Assembly: GCF_002994745.2 (NCBI RefSeq)
Contig: NC_037094.1
Coordinates: 24,405,001-24,469,000 of the forward strand
DNA from: Rosa chinensis
Lineage: Eukaryota > Streptophyta > Magnoliopsida > Rosales > Rosaceae
Length of the DNA stretch: 64,000 bases
Direction of reading: 5' to 3'
The notes beneath the pieces are model-generated. The model did not search any database. It saw only the letters and a program-made list of their open reading frames with translations, and was not told the origin of the DNA. The position numbers and the translations under genes were made by a program. Shown piece by piece: positions 48,733 through 61,500 of the stretch. The first letter of the stretch is position 1. Each line of letters begins with the position of its first letter.

Positions 48733-51006
48733 TCATGTTTTGACTATACTTCTAGTAGTGGCCCTGTTCTGCATTTGTTAATAAACATATGGTTTTTAAA
48801 TGATAGTACATGTGTTCTGTTTAGTAGATTTATTGGGTCTGGGATTTTATATACATGTGGAGAGAATATCATCATTTGTAGTGTTAGCAAGAACCAAAAG
48901 GAAAGTGAATAGAATTAGGCAAATGGATTTCATGTAGTGTTTCAAAAGCATTCCTAAAGTTAATGGTAAATAGACTTGTTTCTCTCAGCTGGAAAACATA
49001 TCATGCAGCGTTCTTTTGTCTGACAATGCTCTTACCTGTTACAATGACTCGCACATTCAACTGAACTCTAAGTTCAAAGTTATCCTTTTTTAAACGCCCA
49101 TTTTGGAGACATTGTGACATTTTGTGCCTCTCTATCATTTTATCTATTTGCTTGTCAAGCTTATGGTTCGTTGCTGTTTTCAACTTTTCATTTAGGGTCA
49201 TAAAGAATGGCTTGCAGAGGTTCAATTTCTTGGTGTGTTAAATCACCCAAATCTAGCAAAGCTTCTAGGATATTGCTCTATAGATGGAGAAAGAGGGATC
49301 CAACGGCTATTGGTATGTGAATATATGCCTAATAGGAGCTTAGAAGATCATCTTTTCAACAGGGTTTTGAACCCTCTTCCTTGGATCACGAGGTTACAAA
49401 TAATGCTTGGTGCTGCTCAAGCTCGGATTGGCTTATCTACACGAGGGACTGGAAGTCCAGGTGAATATAGTTTTCATTTATTTGACCTATGTGTGACCAT
49501 ACATTTCCTTTGAGTTTGTTTGGAATGTAGAACTACCATATCATGTGAACATGTGACTCATCTATGTGAATTTGACCAATGGAATACCAAATCAATATAA
49601 CGACCTGCTTAAGCTAGTGAAGTATTAGAAGTAGGACTAGGAATGTAGCAACTACTTATTACGTCATACATCTTTTACTTGTTTGCTGCATTTATAGTGG
49701 CATCTCTGGTTTTGGAACTTAAATTGTATCTGCTAATAATATAATTGCCTTCAGTTACATACATTGTTGGACATTGTCACTTCAGTAACTGTCCATAATC
49801 TTGATGTATTCTGTTCTCTAAAAGCTTTAGCTGTTGGGACCCTGTGGTTGTGTCACATAGTATAAGAGTTCTTGAGTTCAAAACCTTCAAATGACAATGC
49901 ACTCTTCTTTGCTGTCTAGTACAAATCGAAATTGGACATAAAACTTGGGAGTAATATAAAAGAAGCATGAACTAAATTATCATTGTGTAATTTCTGCGCG
50001 TTAATAGGTACCCACTGTTTACTTCAACACACTAGTCCCCTGATCTTGTTCTTCCATTGCTGTAGCTGAAAGTCAATTAAGGGGAAAAATTTTAATTCTC
50101 GCTACTTAAAAATGCTTTCTGTGCTTTAATGTTAATGTTATAATACTACATCATAGATTTGGTTCAGCTCTGCTTGTGAGCCTGAAACAAAAGCTGTCTT
50201 CTATTTTTGCTTCTGCCCATCAATATCCAAATGCTAAAGAGTGTATTTAAGGATGGTAGATAATGGCTTACCTCGCATGGTAGCTCTTTATTTGTTTGAA
50301 GACAAGAATTTTTATGTACTTTGTTGAACCTTTTTTGTTGCATTGTTTGAATAGGTGATATATCGAGATTTCAAATCCTCCAATTTGCTCTTGGATGAGG
50401 ACTTTAAGCCGAAGCACTCAGACTTTGGGCTTGCTAGATAAGGGCCAAAGGGTGACCGTACTTATGTATCGACAGCAGTAAGTAGATAATAGATGACTTA
50501 TTTTATTACTACCCCAAGTTCTTTTAGAAATCAATGTCAACTTCATTTGGAGGTTGGCAGAATCTTGTTTAAATTGCAATATTGAGAGGACAATTGGTAT
50601 TAGTTATTATTCGCCTTTCTGATTCTTTGCTTCTATTTAACATTTTCCCTGGTTCATATTGTATTTGCTTTTGTTACCGGGTGGTAGGGACTCATGGATA
50701 TGCTGCCCCAGAGTATGTTGAAACAGGCCATCTTTATTGGGTTAGACAGTACCCTGCAGACAGTAAAAAGTTCAGCATGATAATAGATCCGCTCCTGAGA
50801 GACCAGTAATCGCCAAGCTGGCAGATAGCTGCCAAAAACAAGAATGCAAAAGACCGGCCAACAATGAATCAGGTAGTAGAGATCTTGAAGCAAGCTATAC
50901 AAGATTCACAAAAGGGTACCAACTCTGTAAATAACAATTATTGATCTGCATAAATGAGTTCTTGATTTTATTATAAATATAACAAAAGTTTGGAAAAAGG
51001 AGAATG

Positions 51007-51200
51007 CACTACTACAAATCTTTTAATAAACATCACTTAAAAGATATCGGTTGAGAAGAAAACTGATGTCTTAAAAATTTAGACATCGAATTTGATATTT
51101 TCTGATGTCTATTAAGAATATAGACATCAGTTCTTATAAGACCTGATATTATTTTATTATTTTGAAATATTGTGAACAGATAAGATAAGGCTAAGCTGCA
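51007..51200. mobile_element. CACTA-type element end
   Basis: Starts CACTACTACAAAT, the typical CACTA terminus, exactly where unit 2 departs from unit 1 (after GGAGAATG). Next come inverted subterminal motifs built on GATGTCT/AGACATC (for example around 51,068-51,092 and 51,102-51,131). The opposite end was not found in the window. Confidence 0.5.
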
Positions 51201-51423
51201 GATTCAACTAAGTATTGGAAAAAACAAAAAGATTGAGGAATAGCGGGAAATGGGGAACCGCTAGTACCGATGCTTTATCCTTTTCCTTTTGTTTTGTTTT
51301 GTTATTTTTTTTATATATTTTTTTTTATCTACCTCCAAGCACATCTTCATATTTTCAGAGTATCATCTATCATCTCAAAACAAAACGAAATTTTTTGAAA
51401 AATAAAAAGAGTTCGCGCGAACA

Positions 51424-51911
51424 TGGAGTCTCTCGCTCACAAACTGATTTTCTTCCCAAATTTTCGGCTTCTCTCTCAATATTCCTCGTCGTGCTTCAGT
51501 ACTTTGCTCTTCACAAAACTCCTGGTATGTCTTTCACGAAGCCCAAACAATGAGCGGTCTCCGGAACAACCTACTGTGAAATTAGAGTTCATGCAAGAAC
51601 AAGAATTGAAGGATTGGGTGAGTTCCTATCATTCTTAATTTCAGTTGGAGCTTTTGTTTCATATCTGCTGAAGCTTAATTTTTCAGTTTCTTTTCCAATT
51701 CTTCGGTTATCAAATTTGGATTGTATGAGTTCTTCTCCAATTTCTGTTTCTTTATTGTGATTGTGCTATATAGGCTAGTTTTAGTGTTTAATGGGTTAAA
51801 AGCAGGAAGCTTTTGTAATCATGATTTAAACGATGGTTTCAGCTTGTGGGTAAAGGCTATGAAATCTTCAAAGTCTGTGATAGCACCTGCCAGATTCTTG
51901 GCTCTTTTATG
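51424..51911 (+). other. Two putative exons, unrecognised gene
   Basis: Exon 1 (51,424 to about 51,618) encodes MESLAHKLIFFPNFRLLSQY and ends with EFMQEQELKDW, followed by GTGAGT. Exon 2 (51,843-51,911), after a TTTCAG acceptor, encodes LVGKGYEIFKVCDSTCQILG then SFM, followed by CGTGAGT. The frames agree across the intron, giving about 88 residues with an organelle-type N-terminus. I do not recognise it. Unit 1 has only the exon-2 part (about 190-256). It may be cargo of the CACTA-like element or a real 5' end. Confidence 0.35.
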
Positions 51912-53479
51912 CGTGAGTCATATATGGACTTCTGTATGATATGCTTCTATACTTGCTTGTTTGATTGTTTAATTAAAATTATTAAATATGTTTGGAGATT
52001 TAATTGTTTCCAATTATTGATTGAATACGTATTGTATACGGAAGATTTAAGTAAGAAACTAGGATGGGACAAACTTGGCCGAAGATGTATATTCTTTCGG
52101 GTATATGTTTTGAGTCCTTGACATGAAGATGTATATTCTCGTGTTTCTTAATCAATCCCAAAGCTCAATTAGGGGTGAAACGCAGTAAAGATGCACAAAT
52201 TGTTTTCATTGAAAAAATTTCTGTTTGAATTTTGTGTTCATTTTCTGTGGCAGAACTTTTATTCTGATGGCAGAAACAGATTTGAAGTTCAATAGTAAAA
52301 ATGCACACCAACTATTTGAGATTTTGCTTGAGCAAGCAAGTCTTGTTTAGTCTCTGCTTAGTTTTCTACAGTTACCGTCCGAGCTTGCAGGGTCAATGAT
52401 GAATCTATTTTATTGATTTCGTACATTTGCTTTAGTATTTCGTACATTTGATTTCGTACATCTACTCAGTTATTTTCATGATCAGTTGTACTCAACTGCC
52501 GTTAGATCTAAATCCAATGGTGGATGATACTGATGGAAAGTAAATAAATTTCAATCACCTTATTGTTATCCAGTGATTTAGATTTTTTTTTTTTTTCTAC
52601 TAGTCCCATTTTGCAATATCCAGACATGTTTTCTTTTGATTTGTACATACTTCCGTACAAACGTCCAACTTATTTTGGTTAGAGTCAAGGTCAAGCAAGT
52701 GGATCGGAATTAATCCACATCAAAGTCTTGATCAAAACTTTCGTGTTATTTTCATTCAGCTTTGAGATCCATTGAAAAACTGAATCCATCTAATTAGAAA
52801 ATAAAAAAAAATAAAAACATTAGAAACACTAAGAATACTCAATCAAAAGTGGGCTCATTAAACCATATGTATAAGGGTATAATCCGAGAGAGACGATACT
52901 CCTTATGAAAGAAAAAGAGTACTACACACTCTTATAAACACAAAAAAAATTACAATATACTGCACAAAAAATTAATTATTCCAATAATACAGTCCATATA
53001 TATATACAAGTCCATTTGGGATTTTGGGTCATCTTGTAACTTATAGTCTTATATATAGGTTTGATTGTGACACGACCATCTTTGTCTATGAAGAACTTGT
53101 GAATATGGACAAGATCAGCCATAACTACTTGTATATCTTAGTCAAGTCGAACAATTTCCAAAGACTTTCACAAAAGCAAGTCAATTCAATTTTAACACAC
53201 ACGTATAGTCTCCAAAATCTGGTGTCACAAAACGTGCTGAATCAATTTTCTTGCAATAGTTTAACAATTAATTATCGAGCTACTTAAGTTGAGCTATTGA
53301 TTTATTGAGAAGTGGTTTTCGGAAAGTCATTGATTTATTGGGAAGTGGTTTTCGGAAAGTCATTGATTGAGGAAATATTAAGAGAATTAAGAATTTTCGA
53401 GTATTTGAGTATGATCCATTTTTCGAGATGGAGTTCAGTTATTCGAGGAGGCAATTATGTTAGCACATGCATGCATTAC
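51912..53479. other. Unit 2 5' part, no clear gene
   Basis: Copy of 250-2,042 with small indels; the segment matching 830-1,060 is mostly missing. The 87-codon frame at 53,024-53,287 and the 82-codon frame at 53,312-53,560 match unit 1 in part but have no recognisable features. Confidence 0.5.
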
Positions 53480-53757
53480 ATAGTCGGCAGTTCCTTCCAG
53501 GTAATAGTCTGGTCAGCAGTACCCTCCAGAATATTTCGGTCGGCAATCCCCTCTAGATGACATGAGATAGTTAGTCGGTAGTACCCTCTAACTATCTATG
53601 GTTAGTCGGCAGTACCCTCTAACTATCTATGGTTAGTCGGCAGTACCCTCTAACCATCACCTCCTCGTCCGATCGGCAGTACCCTCTGATGCGTCATTGG
53701 TCGGCAGTACCCTCCAGGTGGCATGAGATGACTAGTCGGCAGTTCCCTCTAGTCATC
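53480..53757. repeat. Hairpin array with TCGGCAGTACCCT core, unit 2
   Basis: Copy of the array at 2,043-2,313. The modules keep the same order and arms, with scattered substitutions mostly in the loops and spacers. One unit-1 loop variant (CAATACC) is the standard core (CAGTACC) here, while its arms are identical. Confidence 0.75.
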
Positions 53758-54204
53758 GCCTATTTTTGAGATATGAGTATTTATAACGAGATTTATGGGA
53801 CTACGAGATTTCTTAAAGGTGTTCGAAAATGGTGACCAAATTGCATCCACTATTGAACTACGAAAATGGTGACCAAATCGCCTATTTTTGAGATATGAGT
53901 ATTTATAACGAGATTTATGGGACTACGAGATTTCTGAAAGGTGTTCGAAAATGGTGACCAAATTGCATCCACTATTGAACAATGAAATTAAATCTTGATT
54001 TAAATTTCTCTTAATTTTCTTGGATAAAATTGAAATTAATAAGCTCGATTTAATAGGAGCCATTGATATTTTTTTACCCTCAAATATGAGCAGTCAGATT
54101 CAAAATATATCTATTGCTGTTAAAAAAAAAAAAAAAAAAAAACCGACATTAGAACCGTCCATATAAAATGGATGGATCATAGCCGTCCAAAACATAACCG
54201 TTGT

Positions 54205-54655
54205 AAACTCACTCTAGTCAGCTGGGGACATGTATGTCAGGAGAGGCCCACCATAGCAGTCCAAATTCATGGATGTCTTCTCTCTCTAGCGCATTATGGC
54301 GCGTGCACGTCGTCCTCTTCATCCAGCCCAGCGCGTCCTTTTCAACCTCTCCATCTGGCGCGTTTCGTTCGGAGTTGGGCTGACCCAGCCCACATGTGTG
54401 GCCCCAATCACTATAGCCAAGTCTTGGTTTTGAAAAAGTCCCATATATATATAGGACTTGGTTTGAGTCCAAATTGTATAATTCCAAGACCAAGTCCCCC
54501 TAAAACCCATTGTTGGAGAACCCAAAACATGTTTGAGTCTCAAGTTTGGTATGGCACCTTATTGTTGGAGTTGCCCATAGTAGAAAATTTAGTCATGGAT
54601 CCGGCTTCTCTAAAGTGCATAGTCAGTGAAGTTTGTAAAGTTCGTAAAATCTAAA
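54205..54655. other. About 450-bp segment private to unit 2
   Basis: From ACTCTAGTCAGCTGGGGACA to just before the small TIR element, absent from unit 1 (where 2,760 runs straight into AATTAATACTAG). It contains a 160-codon frame overlapping antisense frames, none recognisable. It is either an insertion in unit 2 or a deletion in unit 1. Confidence 0.55.
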
Positions 54656-54670
54656 TCTTTCAAATAATTC

Positions 54671-55330
54671 AACGGTTAGATTTAGAACCACATCACTTAA
54701 TTAATACTAGTTTATTGGTGTTTTCCTTTTTATACGAGTTACACTGCCGTTAACTCCAAAAACAAAAACAAAAAAATTCCGTTCAAAACCTCGTACAGCC
54801 GTTCACGATCCTTCATGGGAATACTAGTTACCAGATATAGGATCCTCTCCTTGCAACAAATTAAAAGAAGAAAAGGAATGCTAACTTTTTCTTCCGTTTT
54901 GCTTTCATTTAGTCTCCGTCAGTTGATCTCTCACAAACATACTAAAGGGCTTAAGGCTATCAGATTTGTATATATTTCCAATAAATTGTTTCAGGTAATT
55001 ATTACAGGGCCTTTGAAACTCAAATATACCCGCAAGGTTTTTCGTTTATAAAATTGGTCATGGGTGCTTCCCATGTTTTGGAAGTTGTTTCTTGTCATCT
55101 ATGTTATGGCTGAGGTGAAGAATTGCTTGTTCAGGGGCGTTTCATCGGGTCCTGATTGCCCTATAGCATTTTCAATTGGTTTTGTATGCGTATGCTCAGA
55201 TCTTAGTCTTTTTATAACTTTGAAGAAGAGAGGATTTCTTTTTTTGATGTAGTTAACGGCAAACAAGTCTCAGTTTGAGCAAAAAGCCTCAACATAGATA
55301 TTAGGTAATGTGGTTCTAAATCTAACCGTT
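54671..55330. mobile_element. Small TIR element, unit 2 (uninterrupted)
   Basis: 660 bp with inverted ends of about 28 bp (AACGGTTAGATTTAGAACCA at the left, its reverse complement at the right). Short frames at 54,815-55,051 and 55,064-55,252 match unit 1 but resemble nothing I know. It carries the empty site for the unit-1 LTR element at 55,037-55,041 (GTTTT). Confidence 0.6.
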
Positions 55331-55680
55331 AAATGAAATGGAAGATGGAGATTTCATGAACTTCAGGAACTTCACGGTCTTTGAACTTTAGAGTAGTCGG
55401 ATCATATATTAATGGGAAAGGATCCTCTCCTAAGCAATGAAGTTGCCTAACCTACCTAAGCTTTTATCTATATGTTGACACGTGGATATAATGAATCCAA
55501 CGGTCTACAACTTCTCTCTTTATTAGTCTCTTCAATCACTCCTCTCTCCCTCTCCTCTCTGTTCTTCTTTACGAGTCTGTCTACAGTGGAGACTAAACAA
55601 GTAGAGGAGAGTAGCCTAAGGCAAGCTCCAACAGATTGGAATACGATTTCGACACCATTTTCTCTTTGAGAAAAATCCAG

Positions 55681-57618
55681 TCACCGTCCCCAAACTATGC
55701 TGTCAAGGCCAATTTGATACCTGAACTCTCAAAAGTATCAATGTGATACCCAAAGACCTATTTTGACATCAACGTGATACTTCCGTCCAAAATCTCTGAC
55801 TGTGCCGTCAACTATGTGGCAAGGGTAAAATTGTCTTTCTTTACTAATTAATTATAAAAAAAAAAGAAAAAAAAAAACAAAGCAAAACAGATCGAGCTCT
55901 CTCTCTCTCTCTCTTCCTTTCCTAATCTGATCCTCTCTCCTTTCTATCACTGGGAATGGATTTTTGGATTTATGAAGAACAGCCCAAATAGAGAATTTTT
56001 TTTTTGATCAAAAGTGTTTGTGGCTTATGAAGAACAGTCGGAGTAGCGAGAATCGCTGCCGATATCGGTGACAAGGAGGAGACTCTGGGCCGGAGAGCTC
56101 AGGTGGAGGTGGACGAAGTACTGGTCAGAGCTGGTGGAGGAGAGAGGAGCGGTGATGATCCGGGTATTGAATTAGAATCTGGGAAAGAAACAGCATCTCT
56201 TAAAAGCAAAACACGCAAATACTTCTTGGTTCCAAAATCAAACTCCCAATTGCTCAAATCCACACATCACAGAAATCTAGCTCTATTCTAGAAACCTTAG
56301 CAGCATAGTCTCATGGAAGTACCACAGAAACCTCGATTTGTCAAATAATTCTCTCAAAGGCTCTGTCCCAGGTTGGTTATTGCCTCATCCAACCTTAGTC
56401 GAAGTCATTCTCTCCAAAAACAAGTTCGGCGGCAGCTTCGGGTTTGATAACGGTTCGGTTTACTCAGTCCAGAAGCTATCTCTCGAGCAACAGGTTCACC
56501 AACTCTATTCTGCTTTCTGGTTTCCCACACCTCAAAATCCTCAACCTTTCTCACAACAATTTGGGTGCTCTCCCTTCTGATCTTGCCAACCTCACTAATG
56601 TCCAACACCTAGACATTTCGAGTTGCAAAATCTCCGGCAGCTCGCAGCCAATCTCTGTTCTTCACGCATTGACCTACTTAGATGTCTCAAACAACTCCAT
56701 GAATGGTTCTTTCCCTTCGGATTTTCCCCCAATTAGTCCCCTGAAATCCTTGAACATTTCGTTCAATAATTTCAGAGGTATAGTCGGCTTAGAAGAGTAC
56801 CAAAAATTTGGGAAAACAGCTTTCTACAAGACTCAACCTTTACATAAGAACAACAACTACCCAAACCAAAATAAACCCATAAGTGAGTCCGACGATCAAA
56901 ATCTGAGTGACCTATTACATTTTGCCTCTTCCCACCGTTTGTTGCCTGTGGTTTTTGTTGTTTTAATGTACAGTAACTATGTTGTTGTGTTGTCCAATTG
57001 GATTTATATAGTTAACAGTTGAACACAAGAACCCATCCCTTCTTATTGATTCTCGAAACGAGCTGCTGTAATTTCCTTATGGATTTGAAGATTGAATTGC
57101 AGTGGATTTGATTGAGGTGGAGCTGTAGAGGTATTCATCAATAGCAAAATTGGATGAGAAAGAAGGAAGAAGAGATAGAAATTGGAGAGGATCTTGGCAG
57201 CGTTGGTGATGGTTTGGGCAAAGGAGAAGAAGAGGAGAGAGAAGAAGAAGGAGACTGAGGTTGAAGAAGAAACATAAGACATTTTCTTTGATTTCTTGAG
57301 AGGAGGAAAAGGAGCAAATCTTGCGGCGGTTTGGCTAGAACGAAATCCCAAAAGAAGAACAAGAAGAAGAAGAAAAAAAAATAGAAGAAAAAGAAATGAA
57401 AAGAAGAAAAAAAAATTAACAAAAATAAAAAAGTAAATTGGTCATTTCATTTTTTTGAGGGACCCACATGCTTGCCACATCATCAAGTTGACGGCACCGT
57501 CAGAGATTTTGGACGGAAGTATCATGTTGATGTCAAAATAGGTCTTTGGATATCACATTGATACTTTTAAGAGTTCGGATATCAAATTGATATTAGCAGC
57601 ATAATTTGCGGACGGTGA
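55681..57618. mobile_element. Nested TIR element carrying LRR gene pieces (Pack-type), unit 2
   Basis: Same element as 13,070-15,100 with the same long inverted ends. The CT microsatellite near its left end is only about 15-16 bp here. Confidence 0.75.
56270..57022 (+). pseudogene. LRR receptor fragment (captured), unit 2
   Basis: Copy of the unit-1 fragment. It keeps a longer frame (56,444-57,022), in which the region from [18 protein letters not shown] to [17 protein letters not shown] is continuous and includes [19 protein letters not shown], disrupted in unit 1. Still only an ectodomain end, without start or kinase. Confidence 0.72.
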
Positions 57619-58576
57619 CTGAATTTTTCTCTTTCTCTTTACCTAAAACTCTAATCCATCAAAATACTCCATATCTATTCCTGCCCCCAATAAATGATAC
57701 ATCCCAATTAAAGCAAAACCCTTCAAGAATCTTCCCAACAGAAAAATGTAATCCTAAGCAACAACATATTATGTTTGAAGATAAGCTCTGATAAGTAGGA
57801 GTAAACAGTAAAGGAATGGAATAAGATTCAGATCACAACAAACATTCAACTAGACAACGTCACACATGAACTGCTGATCGGCAAGACTAGAAATTGAACT
57901 GAAAAACTTGGAGAAAGAACAACAAGCAACTGAACCAGAAACTTCAAAATTCAAACTTGAAGAAATTCAAACAGACTTCAGATGTTACTTTGAAATTTTC
58001 AAGAACCCAACTATGAAATTGAAAATTGGGAAAACATGGAAAAGAAGCAAAAATTTTGGGTGAATAAAAACCTGATGCTTGTTCTTTTCCATTGAACAGA
58101 GAAATTGGTTTTCCAATATCATATTCCATTAGTTATTGAAATTTTACAGGGAAGAAACACATCAGTGGAAAACCCAGCCCCAAAAATCGAACCCATCAAT
58201 CCCAACCAATTCCAGGAGAAATTTATCAACCACCAAAACCCATAAGGACAAGTCAAGATTCAAGAACTTAACAGAGAGCGAAAGTCTTCCCTGCGGAGAT
58301 CTGATATTAGGAGAGAGAAAGATAGAGAGGAGACGGTCGAGGTTTCTGGCCTTCTGGGTATTCGTTTTTGATGTCAATCACTACATGGCACTATTATAGC
58401 CACTAGATGTTGTTTCTACACGTGTCATTACTTGATTAAAATCTTAGGAAGCTTAGGCAATTTTATTGCTTAGGAGAGGATCCGGACCCTATATTAATCT
58501 CTTAACCTATTTCCAAAAAGAAAAATAATCTCTTAAACCTATTTTCGACTAGTATAGAGAATTGTGACAGGCAGGC

Positions 58577-61500
58577 ATGCATCTTTCCCTTCAAATTCAA
58601 ATCCAAGAAGAAACGAAAGGAGTCAAAATCAGCTCTGGATTTAAGAAACAAAAGCGACTCCTTAACTCCGGTATTAGACCTTGCCTCGAAATCTCTACCT
58701 TCACCAAGAAGCATACCAGAATTGTACAAAGAGAAGGAGCAAAATTTGAAGGTTTTCTCACTCCAAGAGCTCAGGGATTCAACCAATGGCTTCAGCAGGT
58801 TGCAAAAGCTTGGGGAAGGGGGATTTGGGAGTGTGTATAAAGGAATAATCAAGCCCAAAAATGGCAAGGGTAGTCCAATTTTGGTTGCCATAAAGAAGTT
58901 GAATCCACATAGCTTACAGGTTCCAATTCTTATCTTCATTAAGGAACTGTAACTGTTTGGTTAATTTTTCCATTTTTCTGTCTGTTTTTCTTCCACTTGG
59001 TTTTTCTCCATTACTACTGTCTACTTGGTTGGTTGGTTGTTTTCTTAGTCTTGGATGTTGAATGATTGTGATGGTAGCATTGAATGCTATTGTATTCTGA
59101 TCTGAAAGAATTGTCATATTGGATAGGGAATTAAAGTAGTTTGTTTTTGGGTTGAATTATTCCTAAAGAATAGTTATATATATGTTCATGTTTTGACTAT
59201 ACTTCTAGTAGTGGCCATGTTCTGCATTTGTTAATAAACATATGGTTTTTAATTGATTAGTACATGTGGTTTGTTTAGTAGATTTATTGGGTCTTTGTGA
59301 TTTTATATCCATGTTAATATAGCTTGTTGGATTTATAAGAAACACTATTCAATTCTTCAATATAATCCCAAAATACATGTTAGGCACTAGGCATAGTAGA
59401 GTGGGGAGGAAAAAGGGGCATGGGGTTACCAATCCATCCTATCATTCCTAATTCCTGGCCAATTGGAGTGGGAATGATATGGAAGTAAATAATCAAATAG
59501 AGAATGTGCTCAAGTGAGTAGGACATGAAAAAGACTAAATGTGACATAATGATTTTTCCGTTGAGGTTGAAAGAAATCTGAATGTCTTCTATTGATCAAG
59601 TCACGGAAGTTCTGTGGTATACATTTAGTTAACGACCCTACATGTAGTTTTGTGTATGACAAATTTGGACCTTGGAATTAATCTGGTGCTCGAACTCTAG
59701 GAGTGTGGAGATAATATCATCATTTGTAGTGTTAGCAAGAACCAATAGGAAAGTGAGTATTAAACTTAGGCGAATGGATTTCATATGGTGTTTCAAAACC
59801 ATTACTAAAGTGAATTGTAAATAGACTTGTTTCTATTATGCAGCTATCTGTTGTATGACAAGGCTCTTACTAGTTACGAAAGAGAGGGGTTTGCTCTCAA
59901 GAACATGAATTGGAACAGATTCTCAAATTTTGTGGAAATAGCATTTTAACTTTGAGAATGGATAAATGTAATGATTTAGCCCTTGAAATGATATTGGTCT
60001 GTGTAAAAGATACATCCCATTACTCTTTTAAACTGTTGAGAAAGACTCGCACATTCAACTGAACTCTAAGTTCAAGTTATCCTTTCCTAAACACCCATTT
60101 TGGAGGCATTGTGTGCCTCTCTATTATTTTTATCTATTTAGTTGTCAAGCTTATGGTTCTTTGCTGTTTTAATATAGGGGCATAAAGAATGGCTTGCAGA
60201 GGTTCAATTTCTTGGTGTGGTAAATCACCCAAATCTGGTAAAGCTTCTAGGATATTGCTCTGTAGATGGAGAAAGAGGGATCCAACGGCTATTGGTATAT
60301 GAATATATGCCTAATAGGAGATTAGAGGATCATCTTTTCAACAGGGCTTTGAACCCTCTTCCTTGGATCACGAGGTTACAAATAATGCTTGGTGCTGCTC
60401 AAGGATTGGCTTATCTACACGAGGGACTGGAAGTCCAGGTGAATATAGTTTTCATTTATTTGACCTATGTTTGACCATGTATTTCCTTTCAGTTTGTTTA
60501 GAATGTAGAACTACCATATCATGTGAGAATGCAACTCATATATGTTATTTTGACCAATGGAATACCAAATCAGTGTGACCTGCTTAGGATAGTGTAGTAT
60601 TAGAACCACGACTAATGATTGGAATGTAGTAACTATGTATTATACATCTTTTACTTGTCTGCTGCATTTATAGTGGCATCTCTGGTTTTGGAACTTAAAT
60701 TGTATCTGCTGCTAATATAATTGCCTCCAGTTACATATATTGGTGGACACTGTCACTTCAGTAACTGTCCATTATCTTGATGTATTTTGTTCTCTAAAAG
60801 CTTAAGCTGTTGGGACCCTATGGTTGTGTCCCATGGTATAAGAGTTCTTGAGTTCAAAACCATCGAATGAAATTGCACTCTTCTTTGTTGTCTAGTACAA
60901 TTTGAAATTGAATATAAAACTTGAGAGTTGAATTAAATTATCATTCTGTAATTTCTGTGCGTTAATAGGTATCCCCTGTTTACTTCAACACACTAGTCCC
61001 CTGATCTTATTCTTCCATTTTTGTAGCTGGAAGTCAATTACAGGGAACAATTTAAATTCTCGCTACTTAAAAATATACTTTAATGTTAATGTTATAATAC
61101 TACATCATAGATTTGGTTCAGCTATGATGTAGTATTATAACAAAAGTCATTTTGAGCCTAGTCATCTTGCTTGTGAGCTTAAAACAAAAGTCATCTTCTA
61201 TCAATATCCAAATGCTGAAGAGTGTATTTAAGGATGGTAGATACTGGCTTACCTCACATGGTAATTCCTTATTTTGTTTGAAGACAAGAATTTTTATATA
61301 GGGCTAAATACAAATTACTACCCTGTGGTTTAGGTCCAAAATCAATTCAGTCCCTGAACTTCTAATTTTATCAAAAACACCCCTGCACTTTCTATTTTGA
61401 TCTAATAAATCCAATTTGTTAGTTTTCCGACAATTGAGTTATTTAACTTGTTAATGTGGCTCATATATGGCCTATATTTTATGATGTGGTGTCGAGGTGG

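Larger units (their letters stand above)
43060..50945 (+). pseudogene. Receptor-like cytoplasmic kinase (PBL19/PCRK type), copy B, disabled
   Basis: Lacks exon 1 and begins inside intron 1. Exons 2-4 are at 49,196-49,460, 50,355-50,477 and 50,681-50,945. It keeps [13 protein letters not shown] and APE, unlike copy A. Lesions: a 4-base insertion near 49,422; TAA at 50,439-50,441 right after DFGLAR; exon-4 acceptor changed from AG to GG at 50,679-50,680; an in-exon deletion joining ETGHL to YWVRQY, which removes [18 protein letters not shown]; and a further deletion and stop after LLRDQ. Intron 1 contains an LTR element and two MITEs. It stops at 50,941, where unit 2 begins. Confidence 0.92.
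55414..58489. mobile_element. Mutator-like TIR element, unit 2
   Basis: Copy of 12,804-15,924 with the same TATATTAAT duplication (55,405-55,413 and 58,490-58,498) and the same inverted ends, so the insertion predates the segmental duplication. Confidence 0.88.
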
